Below, in pieces: positions 54,940 to 64,000 of a stretch of DNA of 64,000 bases (position 1 is its first letter; each line of letters begins with the position of its first letter). The stretch is taken from positions 443,095 to 507,094 of the forward strand of contig NZ_JAJTMY010000001.1 of the NCBI RefSeq assembly GCF_021300615.1, written 5' to 3'. The position numbers were made by a program, and so were the translations under genes. The notes below the pieces were generated by a model, which had not been told where the DNA came from, did not search any database, and was given only the letters and a program-made list of their open reading frames with translations. The DNA comes from Helicobacter anatolicus. Its GTDB lineage: Bacteria > Campylobacterota > Campylobacteria > Campylobacterales > Helicobacteraceae.

Positions 54940-56094
54940 ATGAAAAATAATTTTTTATTTACATCAGAATCTGTAACAGAAGGACATCCGGATAAAATGG
55001 CTGATCAAATTAGTGATACGGTATTAGATTATATTATAGAAAGAGATCCTAAGGCACGTGTAGCATGTGAGACTTTAGTGTCTAATGGATTTTGTATTGT
55101 AGCAGGTGAGTTAAAAACTACAACTTATGTGCCTATTCAAGATGTAGTAAGAGAAGTGGTAAAAGATATTGGTTATGTCAATGCAGATTATGGTTTTGAT
55201 TATAAAAGTGCGGCTGTATTAAATGGGATAGGGGAGCAAAGTCCAGATATTAATCAAGGTGTGGATCGAGCAGATGGAGAGATTGGCGCTGGAGATCAAG
55301 GGTTGATGTTTGGTTATGCATGTAAAGAAACAGATGTTTTAATGCCATTGCCTTTATGGCTTTCTCATCAAATCACTTCAAATCTTGCTTTAAAAAGAAA
55401 GGATGGAACTTTACCTTTTTTGCGTCCAGATGGCAAGGCTCAAGTTACGGTGCGTTATGAAAATAATAAACCAGTAGCAATTGATACGATTGTTATTTCA
55501 ACGCAACATAATCCAGAAGTTAGTCAGCAAGTGATTAAGGAATCTGTGATTGAAGAAGTAGTACAAAAAATATTGCCAAAACAATATTTGCATAGCAATA
55601 TTAAATATCATATTAACCCAACAGGAAATTTTGTTATTGGTGGTCCACAAGGCGATGCTGGACTTACAGGTAGAAAAATCATTGTGGATACATATGGTGG
55701 AAGTTGTCCGCATGGTGGAGGTGCATTTAGCGGAAAAGATCCTAGTAAGGTAGATAGGAGTGCGGCTTATGCGGCAAGATATGTGGCAAAAAATTTAGTT
55801 GCAAGTGGGGTTTGTGAAAAAGCAAGCGTGCAACTTGCATATGCAATTGGAGTTGTTGAACCTGTTTCAATTTTTGTGGATACGCATGGGACTTCATCCT
55901 ATGATTCTAAGAAGATTGAGACTTGCGTGCGAGAGATTTTTAAACTTACGCCAAAAGGAATTATCGAAAGCTTAGATCTTTTAAAACCAATTTATAGAAA
56001 AACATCAAATTATGGGCATTTTGGTCGAGAATTACCAGAATTTGGTTGGGAGAAAATTGATAAGGTTGCAGCAATTAGAGATTTTTTAAAATAA
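54940..56094 (+). CDS. metK: S-adenosylmethionine synthetase
   Basis: Makes SAM from methionine and ATP. The N-terminal [24 protein letters not shown] (from about residue 6) holds the ATP-binding His and magnesium Asp. [12 protein letters not shown] (about 116-127) and [23 protein letters not shown] (about 260-282) are the PROSITE-type family motifs. Length is 384 residues. AAGGTGAG precedes the ATG. The 291-base gap upstream is shared with divergent ahpC. No SAM riboswitch is evident. Confidence 0.97.
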   Translation: MKNNFLFTSESVTEGHPDKMADQISDTVLDYIIERDPKARVACETLVSNGFCIVAGELKTTTYVPIQDVVREVVKDIGYVNADYGFDYKSAAVLNGIGEQSPDINQGVDRADGEIGAGDQGLMFGYACKETDVLMPLPLWLSHQITSNLALKRKDGTLPFLRPDGKAQVTVRYENNKPVAIDTIVISTQHNPEVSQQVIKESVIEEVVQKILPKQYLHSNIKYHINPTGNFVIGGPQGDAGLTGRKIIVDTYGGSCPHGGGAFSGKDPSKVDRSAAYAARYVAKNLVASGVCEKASVQLAYAIGVVEPVSIFVDTHGTSSYDSKKIETCVREIFKLTPKGIIESLDLLKPIYRKTSNYGHFGRELPEFGWEKIDKVAAIRDFLK

Positions 56095-56181
56095 TTTATT
56101 CTCATTAAAGTTATTTTTATAATAATTGTTTTATACTTATCTATAGGTTTAATAGACCAAAAAAAACATAAGGATTGAAAA

Positions 56182-56460
56182 ATGGCAGTAAAAATTACAG
56201 ATATTTGTATATCTTGTGGTTCTTGTATTGATGAATGCCCTGTTAGTGCAATTGTAGACGATGATGATAATCCAACAGGTGAAGGTATTTATTATGTATA
56301 TTCCGATAAGTGCGTAGAGTGTGTTGGTCATAATGATGCACCTGCATGCGCTAGTGCTTGTCCTACAGATGGCTGCATTGTATGGAGCGATTCTGGTAGC
56401 GTAAAAAGAGAAGAAATTGGTGCAGATCTTAGAGATGGAAGCATTCCAGTAATGCAATAA
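56182..56460 (+). CDS. 2[4Fe-4S] ferredoxin
   Basis: 92-residue bacterial ferredoxin. The first cluster motif is CISCGSCIDECPVSAI (about residues 9-24). The second is CVECVGHNDAPACASACPTDGCI, the Allochromatium/Campylobacterota form with a longer spacing between the second and third cysteines. It serves as low-potential electron carrier, probably for pyruvate or 2-oxoglutarate oxidoreductases as in H. pylori. Those partners are not in this window. AAGGA precedes the ATG. A strong terminator follows. Confidence 0.93.
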   Translation: MAVKITDICISCGSCIDECPVSAIVDDDDNPTGEGIYYVYSDKCVECVGHNDAPACASACPTDGCIVWSDSGSVKREEIGADLRDGSIPVMQ

Positions 56461-56481
56461 TCTCTCTAGTATCTACTGTAT

Positions 56482-56515
56482 AGCAAGGGGAAACCCTTGC
56501 TTCATTTTTATTTTT
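56482..56515 (+). terminator. Rho-independent terminator of the ferredoxin gene
   Basis: AGCAAGGG and CCCTTGCT form an 8-bp stem with a stable GAAA tetraloop, followed by a T-rich tract (56501-56515). It starts 22 bases after the stop codon. It also faces the end of napD on the opposite strand. Confidence 0.85.
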
Positions 56516-56530
56516 CTTAACTTTATATTT

Positions 56531-56869
56531 TTATTTTAAAAATTTTTTTATATCTCCGCTGTAGTGCATAGATTCTATAGGAGTTGTGTCGATTAATTCA
56601 GCGATTTTATCGGCCTGCATTTTGCAATCTTTTAAATCACTTTCACTATAGGTTAGATGCATATCTGCACTTAAAATTCCGTGAATTTTTTGTATTTTTT
56701 GAAGAATTTGTATTTCTTCTTGTGTGTCATTTGCTTCAATGGTTGCAATGATAATGCTCTTATCTTTTTCATGTAATGCTACTTCGGCATTTGCGATTGC
56801 ATTGATTGCTAGAAGAATTTCCTCCCATTTTTCTTGTTTTGCTTTAATAATAATGCTTGAAATATTCAT
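56531..56869 (-). CDS. napD: Nap assembly chaperone NapD
   Basis: Cytoplasmic chaperone that binds the NapA twin-arginine signal and holds it until the molybdenum cofactor is inserted. The N-terminus MNISSIIIKAKQEKWEEILLAINAIANAEVALHEKDKSIIIATIEA is typical: a ferredoxin-like fold beginning with the SSI(I/V) strand. Length is 112 residues, slightly longer than E. coli NapD, with an added helical tail. It is the last gene of the nap operon and overlaps napL by four bases. Confidence 0.9.
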   Translation of the reverse strand: MNISSIIIKAKQEKWEEILLAINAIANAEVALHEKDKSIIIATIEANDTQEEIQILQKIQKIHGILSADMHLTYSESDLKDCKMQADKIAELIDTTPIESMHYSGDIKKFLK

Positions 56870-57831
56870 ACTTTCTCCTTTGTATTAAAAAAATAAATAA
56901 AGCGATTGTCACATCCAACGATTATAAAATCATTGTAAAAGAGGATTGTATTTGCAATAGCATTAAGATTTGTTAGGGTTAAAAACTCTTTTTTATTTTG
57001 CATATTAATAAGGGCAATTTCTCCATTTTCATTTTTTAGGTATGCAAAATTTTTTCCATTTTGTGCAATGCCAACAGCATAAATTAAAAAATTATTTTTT
57101 ATGCTTGAAATTTGCTGTAAATTTGCATTACTACCAAAATGATAGATTCCTACCTGTCTATCTTGTCCTCCTGTAATAAGGATATTATCAGTAGTGGCTA
57201 TTTGGTAGACTTTATCTTTATTAATAGCATCAAAGGTGTTTAGCAATCTTCCATTATAAGGATTGATTGCATATGTAATACCAGATTCTCCTGTGGTAAA
57301 TAGTAGTGATTTTGAAGGGTTTAAAACCATGTCGCTTAGGCTTGATTGGGAGAGTTGTCTTTGATAGATGATTTTTTTCTTTTCAAGATCAAATAATAAG
57401 ATTTCATGGCTTAATAATCCAATTAAGATTTGATGAGAATTTAACCATAAAGCTTTTTCTATGTTTAGATTTTCCAATAGAAGAGTAATTTTTTTATTTT
57501 TAAAAAGGTTAAGATTTCTTGTGCCATTGTGATTTGCAGAGACGATAAGAATTTCTTCATTTTCATTACTATTTATATGAAAAATTTTTGGCGCATAAGA
57601 ATTGTTGAATAAATCTTGAATTTTTGGTAATTTTATGATTTTTTCAAGTATGGGCTTAGGGTATAATGTATAAATTTCCACACTACCATGAATTGTGGAT
57701 GCATAAAGCTTATTTTTAGTAAGTTGTAGAGATGAAATTTCTGCCTGTGTTTGGAGTGTAAAATTAGGTTTTAGAGATGTGGCAAAAAGATTGCCAAGGC
57801 AAAAGAAAAAAGTAAAAATAATATTTCTCAT
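56866..57831 (-). CDS. napL: NapL, periplasmic beta-propeller-like protein of the Nap system
   Basis: 321-residue protein found in nap clusters of Campylobacterota. A signal peptide (about residues 1-17, ending LFA) precedes repeated WD40/PQQ-like blades, visible as recurring motifs such as SLQLTKNKLYASTIHGSVEIYTL, LLFTTGESGITYAINPYNGRLL and ILITGGQDRQVGIYHF. Its role is unknown in detail; work in Campylobacter and Wolinella indicates that it supports Nap activity. I use ATG 57831, which forms an ATGA overlap with the napF stop. An earlier ATG 17 codons upstream would put the signal peptide inside the protein. Confidence 0.85.
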   Translation of the reverse strand: MRNIIFTFFFCLGNLFATSLKPNFTLQTQAEISSLQLTKNKLYASTIHGSVEIYTLYPKPILEKIIKLPKIQDLFNNSYAPKIFHINSNENEEILIVSANHNGTRNLNLFKNKKITLLLENLNIEKALWLNSHQILIGLLSHEILLFDLEKKKIIYQRQLSQSSLSDMVLNPSKSLLFTTGESGITYAINPYNGRLLNTFDAINKDKVYQIATTDNILITGGQDRQVGIYHFGSNANLQQISSIKNNFLIYAVGIAQNGKNFAYLKNENGEIALINMQNKKEFLTLTNLNAIANTILFYNDFIIVGCDNRFIYFFNTKEKV

Positions 57832-58124
57832 GTTTGAATCTCTTTGAGTATGATAGCATTTTGCGGGCAAAGATGAAGACATTTTTCACAACCATCACAA
57901 CTAGGAAGAATTTCTGGAAAAAACAAACCTTGAAAAGAGATGTGTTCTTTGCAAATATCCTTGCAGCTATAACAAATAATTTTATGATAAGCAAGACAAG
58001 AAAGTGGATTAATTGTAGCAATTTTTCTTGTTTGTGTATCCAAAGATGATGTATTTTTTGAAAACTTCAAAAGATTGCGTCTTGAGAGATTTACCCCTGT
58101 AGGGGTGGTGTCTATTTTTTTCAT
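57828..58124 (-). CDS. napF: NapF-like ferredoxin, shortened form
   Basis: 98-residue iron-sulfur protein. The N-terminal NLSRRNLLKF resembles the start of E. coli NapF. The next motif CLAYHKIICYSCKDICKE (about residues 43-60) matches the third E. coli cluster (CLAYxxxECRRCQDSC), and CDGCEKCLHLCPQNAI (about 75-90) matches the fourth. The first two clusters of the 164-residue enterobacterial protein are missing. NapF is a cytoplasmic protein linked to NapA maturation. It is located between napB and napL with four-base overlaps on both sides. Confidence 0.8.
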   Translation of the reverse strand: MKKIDTTPTGVNLSRRNLLKFSKNTSSLDTQTRKIATINPLSCLAYHKIICYSCKDICKEHISFQGLFFPEILPSCDGCEKCLHLCPQNAIILKEIQT

Positions 58125-58642
58125 TGGACACCTTGATTGATTACATCTAAAAGATTAGAGCGATGTTTTTTATCCTCATCTCTAAAATCTGGTTTAAAAT
58201 TATTTTCTACTAGGGGTTTTGTTTGTGCTTGTGGGACATGACACTGGGTGCAATTATATCTTTGTTCTGCAATACCTTCTGTTATTTCTTTATGATTTCT
58301 TAGGTCATAAGTGTGAGATTTTGGAAGAGGAGTTGCACCAATACTTTCTGCGATTTTTGGAGAATGACATCCTAGACATGCATTATCTTCTTGTGTAATA
58401 GGTGTCATGCCTTCAATATCATGAGGAATCATTGGAGGGGCATTTTCATATGCGCGTTCAATTTTTTGACTTTCTCCTGCAGACCCTGTTCCAAAAATAA
58501 AGTTTTGCAATTGTACCTTGTTTTCATCATTTAAAGGAGCTTTTCTTAATCCAAGCTCTGTTTCATCAAGTTTTTTATCTGCCAAGAGATAAGAACTCAT
58601 ACCAAAAAGGGTAATAAGACCCACTGAAATTATTTTTTTCAT
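58121..58642 (-). CDS. napB: Periplasmic nitrate reductase cytochrome c subunit NapB
   Basis: Diheme c-type cytochrome that delivers electrons to NapA. The two heme-attachment motifs are CLGCH (about residues 94-98) and CTQCH (about 134-138). The distal ligand region HDIEGMTPITQEDNACLGCH is standard. The signal peptide covers about residues 1-21. Length is 173 residues. The order napB after napH agrees with Wolinella- and Helicobacter-type nap clusters. Confidence 0.94.
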   Translation of the reverse strand: MKKIISVGLITLFGMSSYLLADKKLDETELGLRKAPLNDENKVQLQNFIFGTGSAGESQKIERAYENAPPMIPHDIEGMTPITQEDNACLGCHSPKIAESIGATPLPKSHTYDLRNHKEITEGIAEQRYNCTQCHVPQAQTKPLVENNFKPDFRDEDKKHRSNLLDVINQGVQ

Positions 58643-59568
58643 TTTTTCTCCTTTTTTGTTTTAAAATTTAGTAAATTAAAATGTAATGCATCATCATCGC
58701 AAGCTTCTATACAGCGACCGCATTTAATACAGGCAATTTTATTAACAAAACCACTATGTTTTCCAATAAGGTCTAAGACTTGATTTTCTGGGCAAATACG
58801 CACGCAATTCATGCATTTTGTGCATTTATCAAGATCGTATTGTACTTTTAATAAAGATTTTGCTCCTATAATGCTATAAGTCGCACCAAGTGGACATAAA
58901 TGTCCGCAAAAACCATTTTTTAGCATAAATAGATCAAATAAAAAGACTGCTAAAATACCAAAAAATCCCATACCCATTCCAAAAACAACTCCACGATGCA
59001 ACATGGATATTGGGCTAATGCTTTCCCAAGCGAGGATTCCAAATAAAAATGATAAAAAAAGGCTTAGTGCTAAAATAGCAAATTTTGTTTGTCTGGAAAA
59101 AACAACAAAACGAATGTTTTCAATTTTTAACTTTCTTCTAAGAAAGTTTGCTAAATCAGTAATAAGATTGATTGGACAGACAAAAGCACAAAATCCTCTA
59201 CCTAAAAAAATTCCATAAATAAAAACAATTACTAAGAATCCTAAAAAAAGATCTAAGCTAATTGCTCCACCAGCAAAAAAAACTTGTAAAAAAACAAGAG
59301 GGTCACTCATTGGTAAAAAATCTAAAATTTTTGAACCACTAAGATTTCCCATCAGAATTGGAGGTGCAATAAGCTCTGTTTTTGTATTTGCAATCGCGAG
59401 ATTTCTCTCATTTTTTGTAAAGCTTTCTAGATTTCCTTGGAAGATGAGATGTTCTTTATTGTTGATAGTAATCAAGGAACAATTACTTAGAAAAAATAAC
59501 AATAAAATACCAAGTTGTGTAAATCTCCTTAAAATTAAAAAACGATTTTTTATGTAATAATTTTTCAT
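58639..59568 (-). CDS. napH: Quinol dehydrogenase membrane component NapH
   Basis: Integral membrane iron-sulfur protein that, with NapG, oxidises menaquinol for Nap. Four or five TM segments (about residues 12-28, 95-125, 160-180, 195-220) carry the cytoplasmic motifs CAFVCPINLI (about 128-137) and CGHLCPLGATY (about 221-231). Two [4Fe-4S] motifs follow near the C-terminus, CTKCMNCVRICPENQ (about 248-262) and CIKCGRCIEACDDDAL. Length is 309 residues. No napC is present anywhere in the cluster, so NapGH must be the quinol route. Confidence 0.93.
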   Translation of the reverse strand: MKNYYIKNRFLILRRFTQLGILLLFFLSNCSLITINNKEHLIFQGNLESFTKNERNLAIANTKTELIAPPILMGNLSGSKILDFLPMSDPLVFLQVFFAGGAISLDLFLGFLVIVFIYGIFLGRGFCAFVCPINLITDLANFLRRKLKIENIRFVVFSRQTKFAILALSLFLSFLFGILAWESISPISMLHRGVVFGMGMGFFGILAVFLFDLFMLKNGFCGHLCPLGATYSIIGAKSLLKVQYDLDKCTKCMNCVRICPENQVLDLIGKHSGFVNKIACIKCGRCIEACDDDALHFNLLNFKTKKEKK

Positions 59569-60314
59569 AAAGATTCCTCATTAAGATAATCTAGTGCATG
59601 ATTTTTAGAATCTTTTTTCTTTTGAGGTTCTGCGGTTTCTAGCCTTTCTTCATCTTTTTTATCCCAACCCTTGATATAGTTAGTTCCCATTTTTCCTAGC
59701 ACTTGATCATGTTTTAATACTTTGATAGATGCAATTTCTGTGACACATGCTTTTTCACATTTGCCACAACCTGTACAAATATCATTAGCCACAATAGGCA
59801 AAAGTAATGCATGTTTTCCTGTTCTTGTATTGGATTTATATTCAAGATAAATTGCTTTATCTATCAAAGGACAGGCACGATAGCAAGCATCACATTGAAT
59901 CCCTGCATATGCAATACAATTAAATGTATCAACTACCGCCACTCCCATTCGTGCTTTTGTAATATCAAGCTTGTTGTTTGTGAGCAATAAATTTTTATCT
60001 AGTGCACTTGTTGGACAAGCTACTACACATGGGACATCCTCACACATAAAACAAGGAATATCTCTAGGAGTAAAAAAGGGTATTCCCTTTATTCCTGAGC
60101 TTGAGAGTTTAAGTGTGTAATAAGGACATGCCTCTACGCACAATCCACATTTAATACAGGTGCTAAGAAAATTATCTCTTGCAGCGGGCGGAAAAAGCAT
60201 TTGAGTGTTATCTTTTGCTTCAGCAAGATATGCACTCCAAATTAGCCCTCCAAAAGAAACTAATCCCATTATTTGCGTAATAGATTTAAGCGTCCTTCTG
60301 CGTTGTGGATTCAT
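59565..60314 (-). CDS. napG: Periplasmic ferredoxin NapG
   Basis: Electron carrier between NapH and NapB. The N-terminal twin-arginine motif RRRTLKS (residues about 5-11) and hydrophobic stretch indicate Tat export. Four cysteine motifs follow: CIKCGLCVEACPYY, CFMCEDVPCVVACPTSAL, CDACYRACPL and CTGCGKCEKACV, for four [4Fe-4S] clusters. Length is 249 residues. The ATG is downstream of napA by three bases, and the stop overlaps napH by four bases. Confidence 0.94.
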   Translation of the reverse strand: MNPQRRRTLKSITQIMGLVSFGGLIWSAYLAEAKDNTQMLFPPAARDNFLSTCIKCGLCVEACPYYTLKLSSSGIKGIPFFTPRDIPCFMCEDVPCVVACPTSALDKNLLLTNNKLDITKARMGVAVVDTFNCIAYAGIQCDACYRACPLIDKAIYLEYKSNTRTGKHALLLPIVANDICTGCGKCEKACVTEIASIKVLKHDQVLGKMGTNYIKGWDKKDEERLETAEPQKKKDSKNHALDYLNEESL

Positions 60315-60317
60315 CGA

Positions 60318-63101
60318 TTATGCCTTATAAACCTTTACAGCACATTTTTTAAAATCTGTTTGCTTTGAAATTGGACAAGTTGCATCAAGACAAACTTTAT
60401 TAATATAAACATTTTCATCAAACCAAGGTACATAAATAAGCCCTTTTGGTGGTCTATTTCTACCATTGATCTCTACTTTTGCCTTTACTTTTCCTCTTCT
60501 GGATTCTACCCACACTAAATCTCCGTGTTTAAAATTATTTTCTTTTGCATCTACTTCACTCATATAGCAAAGTGCTTCAGGAACTGCGCGATAGAGCTCA
60601 GGTACTCGCATTGTCATGGTGCCACTATGCCAATGTTCCAAAACCCTCCCTGTGCAAAGCCACATCGGATAATTTTTGTCTGGCATTTCGCAAGGATCCA
60701 TATATGGGCGGAAAAAGATTTTTGCACGATTGTTAATGGATTTTTTCTCATTATTCGGTGCTTTTAAATCCCCTTGAGAAAGTTTTGCTTCCTTATTTCC
60801 ATAGAAAGCAAATTCTTTTCCATTAGCATATTTTCTTGCATAAGGATCGTATTTTGCATTAAATCTCCATTGTGTTTCTTTGCCATCTACTACTGGCCAA
60901 CGCAAACCTCTTACTTTGTGATATACATCAAATTCTGCGAGATCATGTCCATGACCTGTACCAAATAAACGATATTCTTCCCAGAGATATTTTTGTATAA
61001 AGAATCCATATCCCTCAAATTCTTTACCATCGCTACCTTGCACTCTTCTTGTATCACCAAATACTTCAGAGTTTAATGGCTTATCTTTTAGAAGTGCTTC
61101 TTTTAAATCAAATTTTCTTGCATTTTTATTTGCAAATAAAACATCAAAAAGCGTATCGCTTTCTTTATATCCCATTTGCTTTGCTTTATCTAAGACATTT
61201 TTTAGTTCAAGATCTGCATAATCCTTACCCCATACATCTTTGATTTTAAAGCGTTTTGCAAATTCTAATATCTGCCAACTATCACTCATTGCATGACCCT
61301 GTGGTAGTACTTGCTGTTTCCAGTGTTGTGTTCTTCTCTCAGCATTTCCATACGCACCCCATTTTTCATAAATCATTGCACTAGGTAAAATAAGATCTGC
61401 AATTTTTGCTGTGATTCCAGGATAGCAATCACTTACTACAATAAAATTATCCATTTCTCTAGCGGCCTTGATCCAATGATTTGCATTGGCTGTGTTTTGC
61501 CAAGGATTATTAACGGCTACCCAAAGCCATTTTACTTTTCCATCTTCTAATGCACGCATGATATCAAGATAGGGGAGACCTGGTTTTGCTCCTATTGTAC
61601 CTGCGGGAATATTCCAAATTTTTTCTGTAATTTCTCTATGTTTTGGATTATTCACAACCATATCTGCGGGGAGACGATGAGAAAATGTTCCTACTTCTCT
61701 AGCAGTTCCACAAGCACTAGGCTGACCAGTTAGAGAAAATGCACCACTTCCTGGTTTGGCTTGTTTGCCAAGGAGCATATGTACCATATAACTTTGCTCA
61801 TTAACCCAACTTCCTCTTTGGTGTTGATTAAATCCCATTGTCCAAAAACTAACAATTTTTCTATCTTTTTCAATATAGTAGTTTGCAAGTTGTTGGAGTT
61901 TTTCTTTGAATTTTTCTAGATCTTCTAAATCATCGCCCTTTGCTAGTTTTGCGACAAAATCTAAAGTATAGGGTTCTAAAGCTTTTTTAAAATCTTCAAA
62001 ACTAATTTCCCAATGCGCATCAGCTTGTTTACTCTTATCCATCTCTAGATTATCACCAGCTTTTAGTCCTAGATATTGAAGCGTGATTCCTTCATTTTCA
62101 CTTAGAATTTTGCTTTTTTGTTTAGCTGCTGTGTCTTTTTCGCTAGGAAGGAATTTTTTATGATTAATGTCTTCACGCATTCCATATCCAATATTTACAT
62201 ATCCTGTACTAAAAGTGCAATATTCCTTGATAAATTCTTGATCAATGCTTTCTGGTCTATTATATACAATTTCTCTGGCAATAAAATTCCATATTGCCAA
62301 ATCTGTATTGGGTTTAAAAATAATTTCAATATCAGCAATATCAGAAGTTCTATTTGTATAGGTAGAGAGGTTAATAATTTTTACTCTTTCTGTATTTGTG
62401 AGTTTTCTATCGGTAACACGACTCCAGAGTATGGGATGCATTTCTGCCATATTTGCTCCCCAAGTAACAATAGTATCTGTAAGTTCAATATCATCATAAC
62501 ACCCAGCAGGCTCATCAATTCCAAAAGTTTGCATAAATCCTACAACAGCACTTGCCATACAATGCCTTGCATTAGGATCAATGTTATTGGATCTAAAACC
62601 TGCTTTCATAAGTTTAAGTGCAGCATAGCCTTCTGGAATTGTATATTGACCACTTGCCATTAGTGCAACACCTTTTGGACCTAATGTATCATAAGTTTTT
62701 CTAAATTGCTTTTCCATTTCATCAAAAGCTCTTTTCCAACTTACTGGAGCAAATTTTCCTTTTTTGTCAAATTCGCCTTTTGCATTCACCCTAAGAAGAG
62801 GTTGTGTTAAGCGATCCTCTCCATACATAATTTTTGCACAAAAATATCCTTTAATACAGTTAATTCCTCGATTTACGGGTGCTTCAGGATCTCCTTTTAC
62901 TGCTACAATCGAACCATCTTTTGTAGCTACCATAATTCCACATCCTGTCCCACAGAATCTGCAGACAGCCTTATCCCATTTCCATGTTTTTTGAGTGTCT
63001 TTAGATTGTGCTAATATAGTACTAGGTATATTTAAGCCTACCGCAGAAGCAGCAGAAGCAACCGCAGTACTCTTGATAAAATCACGACGATTAAAATTCA
63101 T
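60318..63101 (-). CDS. napA: Periplasmic nitrate reductase catalytic subunit NapA
   Basis: Molybdenum bis-MGD enzyme reducing nitrate to nitrite. A Tat signal peptide with [16 protein letters not shown] spans residues about 4-19. The [4Fe-4S] cluster is bound by [17 protein letters not shown] with a later cysteine in NCIKGYF (about 47-88). The molybdenum-ligand cysteine is in [12 protein letters not shown] (about 179-190). C-terminal pterin-binding elements include [18 protein letters not shown] (about 830-847). Length is 927 residues, typical of the longer Campylobacterota NapA. It is the first gene of napA-G-H-B-F-L-D. A GGAGAG ribosome site precedes the ATG. Confidence 0.96.
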   Translation of the reverse strand: MNFNRRDFIKSTAVASAASAVGLNIPSTILAQSKDTQKTWKWDKAVCRFCGTGCGIMVATKDGSIVAVKGDPEAPVNRGINCIKGYFCAKIMYGEDRLTQPLLRVNAKGEFDKKGKFAPVSWKRAFDEMEKQFRKTYDTLGPKGVALMASGQYTIPEGYAALKLMKAGFRSNNIDPNARHCMASAVVGFMQTFGIDEPAGCYDDIELTDTIVTWGANMAEMHPILWSRVTDRKLTNTERVKIINLSTYTNRTSDIADIEIIFKPNTDLAIWNFIAREIVYNRPESIDQEFIKEYCTFSTGYVNIGYGMREDINHKKFLPSEKDTAAKQKSKILSENEGITLQYLGLKAGDNLEMDKSKQADAHWEISFEDFKKALEPYTLDFVAKLAKGDDLEDLEKFKEKLQQLANYYIEKDRKIVSFWTMGFNQHQRGSWVNEQSYMVHMLLGKQAKPGSGAFSLTGQPSACGTAREVGTFSHRLPADMVVNNPKHREITEKIWNIPAGTIGAKPGLPYLDIMRALEDGKVKWLWVAVNNPWQNTANANHWIKAAREMDNFIVVSDCYPGITAKIADLILPSAMIYEKWGAYGNAERRTQHWKQQVLPQGHAMSDSWQILEFAKRFKIKDVWGKDYADLELKNVLDKAKQMGYKESDTLFDVLFANKNARKFDLKEALLKDKPLNSEVFGDTRRVQGSDGKEFEGYGFFIQKYLWEEYRLFGTGHGHDLAEFDVYHKVRGLRWPVVDGKETQWRFNAKYDPYARKYANGKEFAFYGNKEAKLSQGDLKAPNNEKKSINNRAKIFFRPYMDPCEMPDKNYPMWLCTGRVLEHWHSGTMTMRVPELYRAVPEALCYMSEVDAKENNFKHGDLVWVESRRGKVKAKVEINGRNRPPKGLIYVPWFDENVYINKVCLDATCPISKQTDFKKCAVKVYKA

Positions 63102-63134
63102 TTTTTCTCTCCTTTTGCAATATTCTGCAAAAAA

Positions 63135-63140
63135 ATTATA
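63135..63140 (-). promoter_or_regulatory. -10 promoter element of the nap operon
   Basis: Minus strand TATAAT (GTATAAT in context), 34 bases upstream of the napA ATG, preceded by an A/T-rich stretch. No classical FNR dyad is centred upstream. Confidence 0.5.
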
Positions 63141-63454
63141 CTATTTTTTTTGATTTTTTTAAAAAAATAATTTTTTGTTAATGTTTATTTGATATGAGAT
63201 AGGTTTTTATGGCTTGAGAGTAGTAGATGATTGTAATAAAAAGTGTTTAAAAAATAAAGATAATTCCTAAAATATTAAAATAAAAAAAAGTAACACTTGC
63301 TAAAAACAATAAAGCAATATTGAAATATTTGTAGATTTTTTATAAGTAGAAATAGATAAAATTTAAGAAATATGAAATATTTTGAGGAGATTTTAAAAGG
63401 GATATTTCATGTCAATATTTTTTTGTAAGAAAATTGGTTAGATCGATATAAACA

Positions 63455-63484
63455 TAAAAACATGGGGAACTAATGCTCCCCATG
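63455..63484 (-). terminator. Rho-independent terminator of dnaK
   Basis: CATGGGGA and TCCCCATG form an 8-bp stem with an eight-base loop. On the minus strand it is followed directly by TTTTTATG. It begins five bases after the dnaK stop codon. Confidence 0.85.
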
Positions 63485-63488
63485 AAAA

Positions 63489-64000
63489 TTACTCTACTTC
63501 TGCATCAATAACATCATCATCTTTTTTTGTATTAGTGTTAGCATTGTTTGCATTATTATCTTTTGCATACATTGCTTCTGCAAGTTTATGGCTCACTTCT
63601 GTAAGCTGTTTTACTTTTTCATCAATTTGCTCTTTTGAAGCATTTTCATCTTTTAACACTTCTTTAAGCGCATCGATTGCATTTTGAATATTGCTCACCT
63701 CATTTGCATCGAGTTTATCTTTCATTTCTCCTAAGGATTTTTCTGTTTGATATACAAGGCTATCTGCAATATTTCTAGATTCTATCACTGCCTTTCTCTT
63801 AGAATCTTCTTCTTTATGAAGCTCTGCATCCTTTACCATTTTTTCAATTTCACTATCACTTAGACCACTAGATCCACTGATTTTGATTTCTTGAGACTTG
63901 CCACTTGCTTTATCTTGAGCGCTAACAGTTAGAATTCCGTTAGCATCAATATCAAAAGTTACTTCGATTTGTGGTACGCCTCTTGGTGCTGGCGGGATTC
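63489..64000 (-). CDS. dnaK: Chaperone DnaK (Hsp70), C-terminal part only
   Basis: Only the last 170 or so residues are in the window; the gene continues past the right edge. Translation from the edge reads [21 protein letters not shown], then [16 protein letters not shown], which are hallmarks of the DnaK substrate-binding beta domain. The helical lid follows. The tail is an Asn/Thr-rich linker ending in [10 protein letters not shown], matching the conserved (E/D)EVK-like C-terminus that binds co-chaperones. An ATG at 63839 is internal and not the start. Confidence 0.95.
   Translation of the reverse strand, partial: IPPAPRGVPQIEVTFDIDANGILTVSAQDKASGKSQEIKISGSSGLSDSEIEKMVKDAELHKEEDSKRKAVIESRNIADSLVYQTEKSLGEMKDKLDANEVSNIQNAIDALKEVLKDENASKEQIDEKVKQLTEVSHKLAEAMYAKDNNANNANTNTKKDDDVIDAEVE

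Larger units (their letters stand above)
63102..63488. other. 387-base intergenic region between dnaK and napA
   Basis: It holds the nap promoter at its left end and the dnaK terminator at its right end. The middle (about 63180-63450) is very AT-rich with many poly-A/T runs. I see no ORF with a convincing start, no RNA gene and no strong dyad. Confidence 0.6.

Noticed and set aside
62118-62663. 181-codon open frame on the plus strand within napA
   Set aside because: Antisense to strongly conserved napA codons, with a Cys/Ser/Ile-rich composition and no ribosome site. It is a shadow frame.
63141-63460. FNR- or CRP-like dyad upstream of napA
   Set aside because: The TTGTTA and TTGATA words here do not form a symmetric site at the expected spacing, and AT-rich DNA produces such words by chance.
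1-64000. CRISPR array, prophage, insertion sequence, toxin-antitoxin or defence island
   Set aside because: I found no repeat-spacer pattern, transposase, integrase or defence-type protein. Nearly every gene is core or Helicobacter-type.
1-64000. tRNA or rRNA genes
   Set aside because: No GTTCGA-type T-loop with matching acceptor stem or rRNA-like stretch was seen in the intergenic regions. RNase P RNA is the only structured RNA I could support.

Overview
The window is about 64 kb of AT-rich DNA with densely packed genes, many overlapping by 1 to 11 bases. Gene content and order point to a Campylobacterota member, most likely a Helicobacter (or close to Helicobacter/Wolinella). Several blocks match H. 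pylori gene order as I remember it: argS-tatA-gmk-chePep-nuc, flgH-pse, nadK-recN-rqcH, the block from SPOR protein through glyA-lysS-cvpA to lnt and an ABC ATPase, queC-cca, and tlpD next to PBP1A. The periplasmic nitrate reductase cluster napAGHBFLD is not an H. pylori trait. It suggests an enterohepatic-type Helicobacter or a Wolinella-like relative. No species call is possible from sequence reading alone.

Layout: 1-5.3 kb holds the end of an LPS-transport permease gene (LptF/G), the lactate-utilisation operon lutABC, an extra glycosyltransferase and the peroxiredoxin gene bcp. 5.3-6.6 kb holds rsmH and RNase P RNA (rnpB), both on the minus strand. 6.7-12.6 kb is a self-contained MarR-regulated tripartite RND efflux operon. 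12.7-14.8 kb is a TonB-dependent receptor with a Fur box lying over its promoter, followed by a 9-bp tandem repeat. 15-22.5 kb contains hisS, waaF, a flavin-reductase-like gene, atpB with a small coupled membrane-protein gene, an RDD protein, pyrE, frr, secG and trpS. 22.7-28.2 kb is argS-tatA-gmk-chePep, nuc and yqeY. 28.2-32.1 kb is a flagellar and pseudaminic-acid operon, flgH-pseF-pseG-pseH-pseI, behind a well-spaced sigma-54 promoter, running into convergent fur. 32.6-37.6 kb is tlpD, PBP1A, a DUF507 gene and carA. 37.6-41.6 kb is the nadK-recN-rqcH operon. 41.7-48.7 kb is a TSUP permease, SPOR protein, glyA, lysS, cvpA, lnt and an ABC ATPase. 48.7-56.5 kb holds two outer-membrane barrels, dusB, queC, cca, two small redox/zinc-family genes, ahpC, metK and a 2[4Fe-4S] ferredoxin. 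56.5-63.1 kb is the nap operon. The window ends in the 3' part of dnaK.

Much of the content supports a microaerophilic, motile host-associated lifestyle: lactate oxidation and nitrate respiration, iron and peroxide control (fur, TonB receptor, ahpC, bcp), glycosylated flagella with chemotaxis control (chePep, tlpD), and envelope building. I saw no prophage, insertion sequence, CRISPR array or tRNA gene. The observations most worth checking are regulatory or repeat-based: the sigma-54 promoter that joins flagellar assembly to flagellin-sugar synthesis, the in-frame 9-bp repeats in chePep and downstream of the TonB receptor, a duplicated translation start at flgH, a perfect operator-like palindrome at ahpC, and a shortened NapF.
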